Source: Harmonia axyridis (lineage: Eukaryota; Arthropoda; Insecta; Coleoptera; Coccinellidae). From it: a DNA stretch of 64,000 nucleotides. Of the stretch, positions 1 through 12,851 are shown one piece after another. The stretch spans positions 16,841,825 through 16,905,824 of the forward strand of contig NC_059506.1 in the NCBI RefSeq assembly GCF_914767665.1, written 5' to 3'. The notes beneath the pieces were generated by a model. It worked only from the letters and a program-made list of their open reading frames with translations, made no database searches and was not told the DNA's origin. Each line of letters begins with the position of its first letter. Position 1 is the first letter of the stretch. Both the position numbers and the translations under genes were made by a program.

Positions 1-613
1 AACACATGAATTCTTTCATTTGCTACTCCTTTGGAAAAAGTGTGCCATTCAAAATAAAAATTCGATTCATTAGACTGAATGATTTTCATGCCAATAATAT
101 TTTTCTAAAACGTTTAAAAACTATAGATTTCGAAATCTGAAGGAAAAAACTCAATAATCTGAGTACTGCCCTGAAAATATTGAAATTACATTAATCGTTC
201 TGAAGGGCTGCATGAAGTACATAAACCCACAAAATTTGAACAAAATCGAACTGCTGATTCCCTAGTTATGGAGATCATAAATATAGGACAATTGGCAAGA
301 ATCACCCTGTATCTCCGAAACTAACAGTCTTAGGATACAAAACAAGCTAATTTTCTTAAAGGCCTGGATGACCTGCCATTCACCACTACGCTAAGGCCGG
401 TCACTCATGTTACACCCTGTATAGAACCTCCTTTTTGATTTTACTTTTGTTGAACTGTTTCAGCCGTTACTATTTGGTAGTTTATCATGATTAAAACAAG
501 TTTTCATTACTACTAAGTTTTACTACCAATTAAATTGAAATAACAATTTAAGGATTACATTGTGTAACCGCAGTTTCGAACTTATTCTAGTTCATCTTCA
601 GACACTGTGAAGA

Positions 614-855
614 TTCTACAAATTGTACAGAGCATTTATGTAAAATAGCTACAAGAAAGGTGGTATTTGGGAAAACCAGGGAAGAGGCTATAAAATTTGG
701 TACATAGCGAACTTTTTTGATAATAAATTCCTGAAAGTTATATAACTGTCAAAAATGTTTGCTATCTACCAAATTTTATAGCCTCTTCCCTGGTTATCCC
801 AAGTACCACCTTTCTTGTGCCTGTAGTACATAAATACTCTGTACAATTTGTAGAA
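614..855. repeat. Hairpin (foldback) repeat upstream of an SDHA exon
   Basis: Two arms of about 100 bp (614-714 and 757-855) are nearly perfect reverse complements around a loop of about 45 bases. The cores contain ccagggaagaggctataaa on the left and its complement on the right. The structure ends about 65 bases before the splice acceptor at 920, so it lies close to the likely branch-point region. It looks like a non-autonomous foldback MITE. No coding content. Confidence 0.8.
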
Positions 856-920
856 TAGGTAACATTTAGAAGAAATTCTGCACTCAGGTAGTAACATAAT
901 ATCTTGCTATTATCTAACAG

Positions 921-3900
921 GTCGTGGTTGTGGACCAGAAAAAGATCATGTATACCTCCAATTGCACCATCTTCCTGCTGAGCAATTGCAGCAGAGACTA
1001 CCTGGTATTTCAGAGACTGCTATGATATTTGCTGGTGTAGATGTAACTAGAGAACCAATACCAGTAATTCCAACAGTACACTATAACATGGGCGGTGTTC
1101 CTACTAATTACAAAGGACAGGTATACTTAATTCTCAAAAGGAAATAATAAGAAAAACTCAAATAATTTTTTCAAGGTATTAGATCATAAGAATGGTGCTG
1201 ACGTTATAATTCCTGGATTATATGCTGCAGGCGAAGTAGCCAGTAATTCAGTTCATGGTGCTAACCGATTAGGTGCTAATTCCTTGTTGGATATCGTAGT
1301 CTTTGGAAGAGCTTGCGCCCTTACTATTGGGGAAACAAATAAACCTGGTGATAAAGTGCCCGAATTTTCTTCGGTAAGTACATACCACAATAGAGTAATC
1401 TAGTGCAAACTAACTGAAAATCGTCACAGGAAGACCTCTTGAGCTCAAAACAGTGATCATAAGTCTGATGTTATGTTTTACTCAATGTTGAATGGTTGCT
1501 TTTTAAAGATTCTCCAGAGAATTCAGGAATAGATTGCTTTGACACTCATCATTTGTACTATACTGTAAAGAAAGATCTGAAATAGTTATTCATGTACCAA
1601 AGACGAAAAACTGTCTATTATAGTCGAGTCTGCAAATTAATAGCCGAGGCTAGCAAGCAGGCGAGACAATAGACAGTTTTTCGCCGAGGTGCATATTACA
1701 TTTTTTCTCCGAACTCTACATACTTTTTTATGGAAGTAGGCACTCCCCAGTTCGCTGGTCCCTGCTACGTTCTTCTTCGAACTGAAGACTCGATTATAAT
1801 TTTAATATTTTTAAATTTAAACCAAATGAATTCTGATTTGAAGTGCAACAACTCTATATTTTAATTATAGTATAAAATTTATTCATTTTTGAAGATGAAT
1901 TTTAAAAGTACAGTAGGTGCAATTATTTATATTAATTCCTGCTGTTGAAGAAGATGCAAGAGCTGTGATTTGATTACTTATTGATGCAACTTCAGATTCA
2001 GATGCTCCAGCAGCACTATTTATAAATTTCCATCTTGGAGTGCTTTACCTGTTGAAATGCTTTTTGAAACCTTTATTTTAATTGAAAATAGAATCCTTAA
2101 TGTATTCCTCGGCGACTGTTGAGGATTTCCATCTTCCGTGCTATTTTAATGACAGAATATCTGTGTGTGGCAGATGTGCGCCGATAAAAATGCCCATTGG
2201 ACTCTAGTTCGTTTGGCAATTTTAAGTATTTTGCGATCAAGATAGGTATACGCAAATATATGCATACCAACCACTTGCACTGTATACTTTCCTAACTTAT
2301 AATTGAGAAAAAAATGTGTTATGATTAGTATGTTGAGTTATTACAAGCATGCAGCCTTGTAGCCTTGATCAACAATATCTTTGGTGCTTATTTTACATAG
2401 TTCGTCTCTTTGACAAGCCCCAGCAATTCCAATATCGAATATTTCCTGTGAAATCATAGTAACATATACCTACTTCTGATGCTTCAAACTCATCCGAAGA
2501 ACAACTGTACATTTTAATTGATGTGTTTTCGTAATAATTTGAATAATCTGTATTATTATGAGATTTTATTTTTTTCATAATGTTAAATGAATGTACATTC
2601 AACTTGAAATTTCTCTAATCCTTTCGTGGCAGACCTCGGCTAATGTGATTGATTATGAAATTCATTACATTATTAATATTGCAAATGCTTTGATTGATCT
2701 GTACTCTAATTTGGAGGAAATAAATAGAATTATTTTAACTCTGTACCGGAGTGAATTGACGCGTCGACTGGGGCATTAAGCAGAAACATACATAGTCGAC
2801 GCAACGCAGACCGACGTTACGTACGAATATCTGGAGCATTGGTTTCCCTATAATGGTTGGTTTATGCACCATTCCTAAGAACTGATAACTAAAAACTTAG
2901 AACTAAGAACTCTACCTAAGAATTCAGTAGTGTTTATGCACTCTCTTGTTAGTTCTTGAAAAGGATTATTTTACTAAGTACATAATTTTGTCTCAGCGAA
3001 TAAATATTTCATCCATGTTCAAAGAATGCATTTTAAAATTCCTTTTACTGTCTTCTAATGTGTTCTCTGATTTATTATGCATATTTTCGTTGTCTACAAA
3101 ATTTCCAACTTCTTCAATAAGTGTATGTATTGTATGAGCACATTATGTAAAATACATACTGATATCACTAGTCTGACCGTCTCCAATAATTTTAATCGAC
3201 GAAATTTTTCTTTTTCTTTCCACAAAACACATTAAAAAATTTTTCGATATCAGCTCCGTTATCGTTCGGCAAAACAAGCACGCACCTCTGGCACCGTGGT
3301 CACGTGACCTATCAACTGTTCGCCTCTTACACCGAACGCTCTGCACCGGTGGCTTAGTGGTTAGAGCGCTGGACTAGTGATTCGGAGATCGAGGGTTTGA
3401 GTCCCACTCGAGGAGGTACTTTTTGCAGAATTGAAAATGAGAGTCCACAAATCGCAACTAAAAATAAAATTAATAATTTATGATTGTTTTTTCACTCGTA
3501 CCAACTCTTGGCCTCTTATCTCCATCTGTATTAGGAAACCAGCAATTCCCAAGAATTCTAAAGTGGTCCACTCCCTCAAATTATTGATTGTTCCTCCACT
3601 GTTGCCTGCTTGGGTGATTATGACCCAAGAGACCCTTTAGATTTTGAACAACCCATATTTTCAGCTGTGATGTCGACTTGGATGTAGTATTGCCTATTTC
3701 CATTAACCAAATCTGCATGTGACTGGCCAGATCGCCAGTTCGTGATGTTCTTACTAGGTCCCCCAGTCTTATCGTACATGTTTTTTTTTTTAATTTTCAT
3801 CAGCAATCGGAACATACATTCTATGAGCTAATTTATTAACATTTAAGAAATAGCGTGACAAGTTCCCTCCATTGAGAGAATCTTCTAGTTCTTTAGTAAG

Positions 3901-6900
3901 TCAGTTTCTCCTTAGGTATTATTTTATTATAAATGTGGACTGATGGACAGGATTCCCTTCTCGAAGTGAAATTAACTTGTTTAGATTTCTCTTCATTTAT
4001 CTTAATTTTCCATTTCCTTATCCATGTCACTAGTAAATTCAAGTGGTCTTGGACCAGCTTAGTTGCAGTTGAGGGATCTTCATCAGAGGCTTAAACAGCT
4101 GTATCATCAGCAAAAATTCCAATAGTTGTGTTTGAGCATGTTGGAAGATCAGAAGTATATAATAAATATAGATATGGGCCAAGGACACTTACCTGAGGAA
4201 CTCCTGCCTTCATGGGAAAGTTTCTGGATCTTGCTTCGCCTACTTTGACTCTGAATTCCCTATCTGTGAGATATGACCTTAGGATGGAATAATACTGAAG
4301 TGGAAGAATTGTCTTAATTTTTTGTAATAATCCATCATGCCACACTTTATCGAACGTTTGGCTTATATCTAGGAATGCTGAGGTGCAATACAATTTTTGT
4401 TCTTGATTAATGATGCTTGTTAATCTATGTGTTTGCTGAGTTGTTGGGTGACCTGAGCGAAATCCAAATTGATGAGGGGGAATTCATTCGTCGGAGGTAT
4501 CTAGATTCATCCTACTCAATAGAAGTCTTTCTAGAATTTTCGATATTATAGGCAATAGAGTTAATTCCACAGAAATACATATTTATCATCTTTTGTTGAC
4601 CGTCTCAATTTGGAATTATGACAAAGAATGTTAGAGCTGTGTTTGTATGGTGTTTTTGTTGAAGTTATCGACAATGAACAGCATTGAAGCATTAGAAATG
4701 TTTAAAATTCCCTCGACGGTAAGACTAACAAAGAAGTGCTAAAATCAGTGAATAAGGATAGGGAATTACTTAAGGTTGTCAAATGTAGATTTCTTATCTG
4801 GGCCATGAATTGAGGGGAAGTCATGGTCGAGTTTTAAAAAAAATAGAAAGCCGAAGAGGACAGGTTTTTTGGCTTGAAAATATTCGGGAGTGGACCGAAA
4901 TACTAAAAGCAGGACAACTTTCGCATATAGCAGAGGATCGAGGTGGTGATCGTCCACGTCGGATCAAACTGACAAGGCACATTAAGAAGAAGCACCAAAA
5001 TACGTCTTTGAAAATTTTTTTTAATAATAATTTAGTTTAATAATAATAAGTAAAACAATTTCTTTATTTTGTGTATATAAAATTTTGATGAAATACTGAA
5101 GAAACAATGATGCCACAAAGTTTAAAATGCTGAGAATAAAAATATTTGATGGTTTCAAGAATGAACTGTCAAAACATTAATCATTTTAATACTGCATGCA
5201 TGGATACGAAATATGAAAATTCTAAAATTGCAGATGTAAATTGTGACACTCAGTGAACTTGTTGAAGAAGAAAGCAGTGTTGAGCTTTTTTAAAAATCGC
5301 CCATGTTGTGGATAATTGGTATATATTAAATTTTTTCAAATGTACTTGGTTTTTGTTGTTTTTTATTTTAATAGATTGAAATTATAATTTTCCTAAATCA
5401 GTTCTTTTTTTCCAGAATGCGGGTGAAGCTAGTATTGCTAATTTAGACTGGTGCAGAAACGCTAAAGGTTCTACACCAACTGCTGCACTTAGATTGAAGA
5501 TGCAAAAGACCATGCAAAGCCATGCAGCTGTGTTCAGAGATGAAGAATATCTAAAAGAAGGTATAGTTCAATTTATGTATGGCTATAATATTGGGTTGGC
5601 TTGGTCTTTAGTTGATGGAAATTCATTTTAATCAAAATCAAATGACAGTTATTCTATTTCCACCATTTTATTATTTAAATAACATTTGTTTCTCTACACA
5701 GTAGTATAGTGAAACAATTGTTATTTCAATGATATTCTCGCAATGGCTTTAAAATAGTGCATACGGTTGACAAAAAACAAGTGAAGAAGTTATTCCTTTC
5801 AATGCTATATTAATGTAAGATTATAATAATGTATATTATCAGTAACAATTCGTACAATAAGTGTAGTTTTAACAGTTCACTCTTCTTTTATACATTTCAG
5901 TCTTCTTCTGCAATCATGAGAATATTTGAGAGTTTTTAAATATCAATTTTATAGGTGTGGATAAGATGTCTGGTAATTACAATGAAATGAAGGACCTTAA
6001 AGTTCATGATCGGAGTCTAATTTGGAATAGTGATCTTGTAGAAACTCTTGAACTGCAGAATCTTATGCTTAATGCCATGCAGACCATTGTTGGTGCAGAA
6101 AATAGAAAGGAAAGTCGTGGTGCTCACGCCAGAGAGGACTATAAAACGAGGTGAGTGTTTACCTATCACAGATGTTGTGGATATTTGCGATATCCAAAAA
6201 GGATGTGTTGGAAAAACCAATGCTCTTCAAAAAAAAAAAAAACGTTTTGTCGAATTGGGTCTGTCAAGGATTGCTGGGATCTTCAGACTGAGAGTGATGT
6301 CGTGAGAACTCGCCAAATTTGAATATTGTAAACTGTAGTGTGATGTTGAACAGACATAAAAAAGCAGGGATAGACTTTGCACACAATCTCGATGGTCGCG
6401 ACCTTGGTAGGGCTACAGAATATATGGAATCTGGGCTTTATTTTTAAACAAAAACTCATTTTTATAGTCTTAAATGACTCCAAAACTCTCGGTTTTGTGA
6501 AGAATAATTCGAAGTGGTTGAAACATACGTAGAAACTTTTTCTTCGTTTTAATACTCTTGTGAGGTCAAGTTCTGAATATGGATGCGTGACCTGAAACCT
6601 TGGATAGAGTGTTCATAATAACAGCTCAAAAAGTATACAGAGGCGATTTTTGAAATATATTAGCTTTAGAATCGACAGGTGTCTATCTAGGTCATGGTAC
6701 ACTACAGAAACATTTTTTATGTCGGTTTAAGATAAACTCATTGGAAAGATGTAGAACCTATTTAGGCATTTTATTTCTGAGAAATATTCTATTCTGTCCT
6801 TAATTGCCTGTGTCAGTCAATCTGCATGTTCCTAGATCACCAGTTCGTAATGCCACAAAGTTTGACTTGTTTTTTCTGCGTGTGTACATTCTTATTTTCT

Positions 6901-7536
6901 CGCCTCTTTATAGACTATATCATGGCTATACGTCGATTCAAAATGTCGTAGATATTTTTTAATACAAACCTTCCAATATAAAAAGGGCTGTTCTGGGTTC
7001 ATACTGTTTGAAATTGAGTGTGGGTTTTTTCTCATTGAGAATTTTTTTTCAGTCCATGCTCACTTTCAATCACAATTTGTTTTTTTTATAAATTAAGTAT
7101 GTATCTTTTGTAAACATTTTTCACCATTCTTCAATTGGCCTCGACTTTTGAATCATATAATTTAAATAAAATTACGAAGCAATTTTCAAACCCCCTTTTG
7201 GTTCAAATCATACGCAGGGACACATAATGACGGTTGTCTGAAATCAGACATTTAAATGGAAATTGCTTTATTTGAGATAACATAATAATTTCATACCATT
7301 TCTGTACAGTGAATTAGATAATTAGTGTTTTTTTTTTTAGGATTGACGAATATGACTACTCAAAACCTTTAGAAGGTCAAACAAAGAAACCCGTTGAAGA
7401 GCATTGGCGCAAGCATACCCTCACCAACATTAATGTTGAAACTGGAAAAGTTGACATCAGATACAGACCAGTTATAGATAAGACCCTTGATTTGACAGAA
7501 TGCCCTACTGTACCACCTGCAATAAGATCTTATTAA
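921..7536 (+). CDS. SdhA: Succinate dehydrogenase flavoprotein subunit, mitochondrial (3' exons)
   Basis: This is the C-terminal half of the FAD-binding catalytic subunit of complex II, which oxidises succinate to fumarate in the mitochondrial inner membrane complex. Exons: 921-1120 (starts RGCGPEKDHVYLQLHHLP; phase 2 entry), 1176-1373 (contains SVHGANRLGANSLLD, the conserved flavoprotein motif with its active-site-region arginine), 5416-5560 (NAGE...HAAVFRDEEYLKEG), 5955-6150 (WNSDLVETLELQNLML, KESRGAHARED) and 7341-7536 (ends in PPAIRSY and a TAA stop). All introns have GT-AG ends and the frame is kept across every junction. The 5' exons (mitochondrial presequence, N-terminal FAD domain) lie left of the window. 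Introns 1374-5415 and 6151-7340 hold transposon debris. An AATAAA at about 7670 is a likely polyadenylation signal. Identification is by very strong family similarity recalled from SDHA proteins. Confidence 0.96.
1374..2850. other. SDHA intron, mostly featureless
   Basis: First part of a 4-kb intron. The only structure seen is a short inverted repeat at about 1603-1684 (cgaaaaactgtctatta and its complement around a ~45-base loop). No open frame here resembles a known protein. Confidence 0.5.
2853..3353 (-). mobile_element. PIF/Harbinger relic
   Basis: The left edge (ggtttatgcaccattcctaagaact) matches the terminal repeat of the large Harbinger nest at 47346-50037. Positions 2960-3340 match the minus-strand arm at 49333-49745, including the region upstream of the transposase C-terminus and the phrase gtggtcacgtgacctatcaa. 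The copy is degenerate and breaks off at about 3353, directly against a tRNA-like sequence. It lies inside an SDHA intron. Confidence 0.65.
3350..3420 (+). repeat. tRNA-like / SINE head
   Basis: An A-box-like stretch (tggcttagtggttagagc), a pairable anticodon arm (ctgga/ttcgg around the loop ctagtga, AGU in the anticodon position) and a B-box-like gggtttgagtccc follow in tRNA order. The acceptor stem does not pair, because the 5' part is replaced by the end of the neighbouring Harbinger relic. This is therefore not a functional tRNA gene but a tRNA pseudogene or the head of a tRNA-derived SINE. Confidence 0.5.
3880..4600 (-). mobile_element. Jockey-type LINE reverse transcriptase fragment
   Basis: Read on the minus strand, an interrupted frame gives the usual order of LINE RT motifs: an ILERLLL-like region, FLDISQTFDKVWHDGL (first catalytic aspartate region), GVPQVSVLGP and FADDT (catalytic YADD-type motif), then a decayed thumb. 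The longest clean stretch is 4091-4393. Stops and indels on both sides show it is dead. It sits antisense inside an SDHA intron. Confidence 0.85.
4760..5040 (+). mobile_element. LINE 3'-terminal ORF fragment
   Basis: The frame from 4800 reads YLGHELRGSHGRVLKK followed by an arginine-rich stretch, WLENIREWTEIL and HIAEDRGGD. This matches the conserved tail after the reverse transcriptase in a common insect LINE group (YLGH...R-rich...W-L-R-x-W...A-x-DR). Only this tail remains. It is unrelated to the LINE fragment immediately upstream, which runs on the other strand. Confidence 0.6.
6520..6910 (+). mobile_element. LINE C-terminal fragment in SDHA intron
   Basis: A frame with several stops gives a pattern like VQRRFLKYI...SLERCRTYLGILFLRNIL...FLDHQFVMP. 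This is the segment after the RT domain in Jockey/CR1-type LINEs (Q-R-R-F-L-R, SLE-R-R, then an N-V-P-R-x-x-R-N motif). A similar terminal motif occurs around 3690-3780. Heavily mutated. Confidence 0.5.
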
Positions 7537-8740
7537 GTTCTTTGCTTTATGTTGAAAGGAGAAAGAACAAAATTTTTAGAGGAGGAATTCTAGTTCAAAT
7601 TAATGAATAAGCCAATGTAAGATCATAAGTGTGATGGATTAGATCTCCTCTTATAACTATATGTTCTAAGAAATAAAAGGTTTGTGAATGTTTTTACCTC
7701 CTAAACATCTGTATTATTGTTTCAGATATTGCACAAAAGTGAAAAGCAATGTTTACAATGTATATTAGCCTTTTAAGAACAGTTTCAATAGAGCTTTTCA
7801 AATGAAGTATTTTTATCAATTCTAATTGTTGATTTGTATTAAGTTCAAACAAAACATTATATTCTCCCCCATTTTATTTATTATTATTGTTAGTTATTAT
7901 AATTTACTTCATTTGTTGATTATGTACTTATTTTTTAAAATAACAAATAGCTATGTTATGCAAGTTTTGGTTCATTCGATTGTATTGATATGATAGATAA
8001 TAATTAAATAGTTTAAGGTGAAATGAAAAAATTGTAAAGAAAAATAAAGGCAAATATTCGTTGTACACTGCTAATTATTTTTTAATATTATAAACTTCCC
8101 AAACAAAGACTCGCACAAGGATTAACACTTCTTAGCATCCATTCTGTTCTTTGTATGTTAGTGTTAACCCCACTTACTCCAGTAATAACACAAGTGTTTG
8201 TGTAAGAGAAAATTATGGAATTCGAGCTTGCGTGGAAACAATGTCAACACTGATGGCTCGGTCCATAACATAAGATACACATGGATTAAAATATAGATTT
8301 GATGATTGATTCGCACCTACGTTCGCTAAAATTGTGCTTGACTTTCGGCTTTATTTTCTTGAAAGTTGAAGCTGATAACTCGCACCAAGGGCCCATTTTC
8401 CATTTATCGCTGTCATTAACATTTTTTGCGCCTAGATTTCATAATACTTATTTATAATTACGTAGTATCTGGTGACAGGTCATTTCTAACTATCTTCATA
8501 TCTTTTCATTTTCCGAAATAAATTTCTTATAGAAATCGTTTATGCACACATTAAAAAATTATTGATTTCTTCTGCACTTGAATTAATTTCCTAGTGATTC
8601 AATTATATATTAGTTCTCACTTTGAATATCAAAAGTAAACATGACGGATTTTAAACTGAAAAGAGCGATGAGACTTTATCATGTTTATGCTCTTGATGAA
8701 ACGCTTAGATAATGCAACTGTCGCATGATTTGAACATGAA
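7537..8740. other. SDHA 3' UTR and intergenic sequence
   Basis: Begins with the 3' UTR of SDHA; AATAAA motifs lie at about 7670 and 8041. The rest is AT-rich without recognisable coding sequence. If the second SDHA module at 12852 had its own 5' exons they would be expected between here and 12850, but none were found. Confidence 0.6.
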
Positions 8741-10080
8741 AATGGTTCCTCTTTGATTCCCGATTTCAAAACTTCACTTGAATTTCTAAATAAATATTGT
8801 ATTGCAATGGATACTTTGGGAACATCCCATAATTCTGATAATTCCAAAACGGGTTATTCAAATAGTTTTTCCTCCAATTCAAAACAACGCATAGAAAACT
8901 ATTACTCCAGTGACAATCAGAATCAACGCTCAAAATCGACTTGTACGCTTTGTAATCAAGACCATTCGCTTCTCTCCTGTTCAAAATTCATTGAAAAAAC
9001 TCCCCAAGAACGTCATTCATTCGCCAAGCAGAAACATTTATGTTTCAATTATTTATTACTCGAAAGGCTGCAAATTTTTTGAGTTTACCTCGCCACAAAG
9101 TCGATGTTGAGGTAAAAGGTCTCAATTCAACGCAATAATTTTAGACGGAATTTGTGACGAGATACCTTCTAATCCGATTCCTGTTTTCGCTTGGTCTCAT
9201 TTAGCGCATATAAAATTAGGCGACGAATCCTTTCATACCCCTGGTGAGATTGAAATTTTATTAGGCGCAGATATTTTTTCGAAAATCATGTTGACGGAAC
9301 AAATAATTGGAAAACCTGGTCAGATTGACACTAAACACTATTTTTGGTTATATTTTGATGGAGAAATTCTATTGTGAAGCAAAACTATCTTTTTCAATAT
9401 TTTCATGTTCGGATTTTTCAATACATATTTCTTTACAACAATATTGCGAACTTGTCTCCGTTGCTTCAGTAGAACCGATATCTCCTGATGACAAAATATG
9501 TGATCAGATATTTTCCCACAGATTACAGATAATTTAAGATGGTACCTGTAATCTGTGTATTTTCCGATAAACATTATCTTGACATCGACGGTAGATACGT
9601 TTCTCTTCCATTTCGCAGTTGTTTGCCGCAGTTTACTGGGAATGAGGGAATGTGTGAACTGGCGCTGCATAGGTTCTTTACTCTTGAACGAAGACTGTTG
9701 AAAACACCACAGTTGTATAGAATATATTGAGTTTATGAGGGATCATCTTGAATCCAATCATATGGAAATTATTCCTTGCGACTCTATTCACCGAAGCTCA
9801 TATTATCTTCCTCATCACTGCGTTGTAAAAACTGAAAATACTCGGACTAAAATTCGTGTAGTATTCAATACTTCCGCAAAATCTACTTGCTCAGAAGAAG
9901 GTTCGCTGAATATTCTCACAGGAAAGAAACTTCAATAGGATATAATTTTGATTTTATTTAGTTTTCGGTTGTTTAAATATGCAGTATGCGCCGATATTCG
10001 ACAGATATATCGCATTGACTGCTGATTCTTAGTTCAGAGGCTTATTGCCTTTAGAAACCCCCTAAGACTCTTTGGCCTAG
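8740..10080 (+). mobile_element. BEL/Pao LTR-retrotransposon remnant (gag, protease, RT start)
   Basis: Successive frames carry a gag C-terminus with a CTLCNQDHSLLSCSKF zinc knuckle (8935-8985), a protease-like tail ending in EILLGADIFSKI (9245-9290), and the RT N-terminus at 9735-9930 (YYLPHHCVVK...KIRVVFNTSAKS). This order is diagnostic of BEL/Pao pol. Frameshifts and stops separate the pieces and no LTRs were recognised. The RT is cut off near 10080 where a LINE begins. Confidence 0.8.
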
Positions 10081-10084
10081 AAAT

Positions 10085-11455
10085 TCTGATGTCATTCTCT
10101 CTCATCCATCAATTTATTGTGGTGATTTCAATGATTAAACCTCTTTCTGTTAGACGTAGAGTTCTCAATGATTTTCCTCATAGCCAACACAGACAAATTT
10201 TAATTCGTATAGGAAATATTCTTCATATGTTTCTTTACCTAAGGCTAGATGGAATTTCAAAGAAGCTCGTTGGGATGGTTTCAAAAATGAATAGTGATAG
10301 TAATATTAGATGGTTTCGTCCATGTTCTCAGAATTATTTTAGATTTGTGGGTGCAGTGAAAGCTGCTGCAAACAAATTCGACCCAAGGGGATATCGTCAG
10401 AATTATATTCCTAGTTGGTCTCCTGAGATGCAGATGTTGAATGAGGATTATAAAAAATCACCGACTTTTCAAAAAGCGAAAGAATTATTGAAATCTTTAA
10501 ATATAGGTCGTAAGGAGAAAATGAATTCTGTTTTATCTAACATGAATTTCACTCTGGAAATTTTTTGGTTAGATGAGGAAAAATTCATATAGGTTGAGGA
10601 CATCGTCATCTATTATAGATGTTATTTCTCGCCCATTCAGTATGGAAGAGTTGACATCTGCAATTAAATAGAAAAGCTGCCGGTTTCGATGGAATGTATC
10701 CTGAGTTCATGAAACATTTGGGGAGAAAGGCATTATCTTGGCTATTGTCTTTCCATAATGATATATTGAGTTCAGGTAATTTTCCAAATGAATTTCGTGA
10801 AGGAAAAGTAATTGCTATTTTAAAGTCAGGTAATAATTCTTCCGATCCAAGTAGTTATCGTCCCAGAAGTCTTCTGAGTGTTCCTTTTAAAATCTTGAAA
10901 AGGTTCATTCTGTTCAGGATTGAACCTTATATTGAGGGTGCTCTGCAAAATTTTCAGGGAGGTTTTAGGAAAAAAGAAATTGTTCTGATCAGGTACTTAG
11001 TTTAACTACTTTTATTGAATCAGGTTTCAATGATAAGTTGAAAACAGGAGCTGTCTTCGTGGATTCATCTGCAGCTTACGATACAGTGTGGAAGGATGGT
11101 CTGATTAAAAAACTACATACCTAATCATTTGAACTGTGAAAAAATGATTCGTTTGATCGAAAACATGTTGTCTGATAGGAGTCTTCGTGTTTGTGTTGAT
11201 GATGAAAGTAGTAGTTTCAAAACGTTGAATAATGGACTTCCGCAGGGATAGGTTTTGTCTACCATACTTTTCAATTTATACTTGTGTGATACCTCTGTTA
11301 TCACATCTGAGAAATTCATCTATGCCGATTATATTGCTCTTTTGTTTCGTCATTCTGATTTTGGAATTATTGAAAATACCTTCAATGAAGATCTAGAAAT
11401 TATGGAAAATTATTTTCTGGAGTGGCGCTTATGTCCTAATAAATTTGAGTAACGC
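10085..11455 (+). mobile_element. Jockey-type LINE ORF2 remnant
   Basis: Pieces in order: endonuclease/RT linker (10240-10590: RWFRPCSQNYFRF...DPRGYRQNYIPSW), RT start (10694-11005: MYPEFMKHL...REGKVIAILKSG...YRPRSLLSVPFKILKR), FVDSSAAYDTVWKDGL at about 11058, a GLPQG-like motif at about 11240 and the catalytic motif decayed to YADYI at about 11320. In-frame stops and frameshifts show a dead copy. It abuts the Pao remnant, suggesting LINE insertion into Pao or chance juxtaposition. Confidence 0.8.
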
Positions 11456-12360
11456 CTATAGATATCGATACTCAAATAATCTTTCTCTTACCATAAAATC
11501 AGCTTAAAGAATCGAGTCAAAGTTAGTTTCAAGCAGTGACAAGAATAGTTTTTTTGAATATGTCCGTCAAACATATCTCGAACTGATTTGCTTTCTGATA
11601 TCTTATCATTTATAAAAAAAAGATCGAGTGTTTTTGAAGATTTTTTCTCGAAGGACCGGTTTTTTCACATGAGAATAAATAACTGTATTCCTTTAGCATA
11701 GGTAAACGTATGAAACCTGCGCAAAATGAATACATTCATTTATTAGCATATCAAAAAACCGGCCCTAAGCCTTTTAAAGTTGTCGAATTGCTTTCAGTTA
11801 GTATCGAATTTGGGACACCCTGTTCACACACCTATAAAGTTCATGGCATTGTTACATAAATTTGGAAATAACGACCTATTTTAGAAAAACATTAAGTTTA
11901 AAGTGTGCTCGCTCGCAACTTAACTTCAGTCGAAAGGTATTGGATCTTATAATTGCCCAATATAAGAAGAGGCGCCAGAAAGTTTTTATTCATTTGAACT
12001 GACTTTTTCAAGTTATTGAATCAACTGAAACTGCCAAAATTAACTGTGGTCAAAGAAAATTTTTATGGAAAAGAACGGATCAAATTGAGACTTAATATTA
12101 TTCAATAAAATTTCAATGGAACAAAGCCGTTTCAGAAATACAGGATTTTAATTTCACCGAAAATAGTCTCAATTTCTTCTATTTTATTGTAATTTTTCTT
12201 ATTTTTTTTGATCGCCAACTCGCAATATTTTTCTAGAGGGCCAACGGCCAGAGATGTAAAAAGTAATATCCCTGAATTGATTCTAATAAAGATTAAAATC
12301 AATTCAGCGGAGGGCCACCCGACTACCATATGGCTTTATGCGTCCGGACTAAGAAAGTAG
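11456..12360. other. Intergenic repeat-poor stretch with one small hairpin
   Basis: No coding homology recognised. At 11653-11765 two arms (accggttttttcacatgag and the complement of catatcaaaaaaccggcc) form an imperfect hairpin of about 110 bp, probably a tiny MITE. A gacaccctgt motif at about 11813 resembles the ends of mariner-type MITEs elsewhere in the window, but no partner end was found. Confidence 0.45.
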
Positions 12361-12800
12361 ACTAGCTCTCATGGATATCACCAGGTTCTCTTTGAGGAGG
12401 TTGAGGGACGATCTCATAATAAATTATAGATCGCTACATAGTCTCTTCTGTTGTGACCTCAGCCATATTTTTGTGTGCAACTTGAACAACCTCAAAGGAC
12501 ATACGTTCAAACTCTCACGTGAGAGATTCTTTACCACCACTAGGCAGTACTTCGTACTTCATTTCCAACAGAGTATTTGAGGTTTGGAAGAGATTGCCGA
12601 CCGAGCTAGTGTGAACAGTTTCAAGAAACAAATGAACAAATTAGACTTGTGGGCCTCACAGAATGCAGTGTGATTGTGAAAGTGAATTAGTTTTTTTGTG
12701 TTTTCCTTTCTTCTTATAATTTCTATTGTTATAATCTTTTTCTTGTGACTGCATTTCTTATTCAAACATATTTTTGATTTTATAGGCAAAGCCTCAATAT
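12360..12800 (+). mobile_element. LINE 3' end (C-terminal domain plus A-rich tail)
   Basis: The frame from 12371 reads RFSLRRLRDDLIINYRSLHSL and, further on, GHTFKLSRERFFTTTRQYFV, then after a stop GLEEIADRASVNSFKKQM. This is the standard C-terminus of Jockey/CR1 LINEs (RR-D-L...GH-x-x-KL...R-x-x-FF...ASVNSFK). A taataataataac tract at about 12808 may be its 3' tail. It ends about 40 bp before the exon at 12852. Confidence 0.7.
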
Positions 12801-12851
12801 CATGTTATAATAATAATAACAATTTTGCTTATAAATGAGTACACTTTTCAG

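Noticed and set aside
3350..3420. Functional tRNA-Thr gene
   Set aside because: Acceptor stem cannot pair and the T stem has a mismatch; the 5' end derives from a neighbouring transposon.
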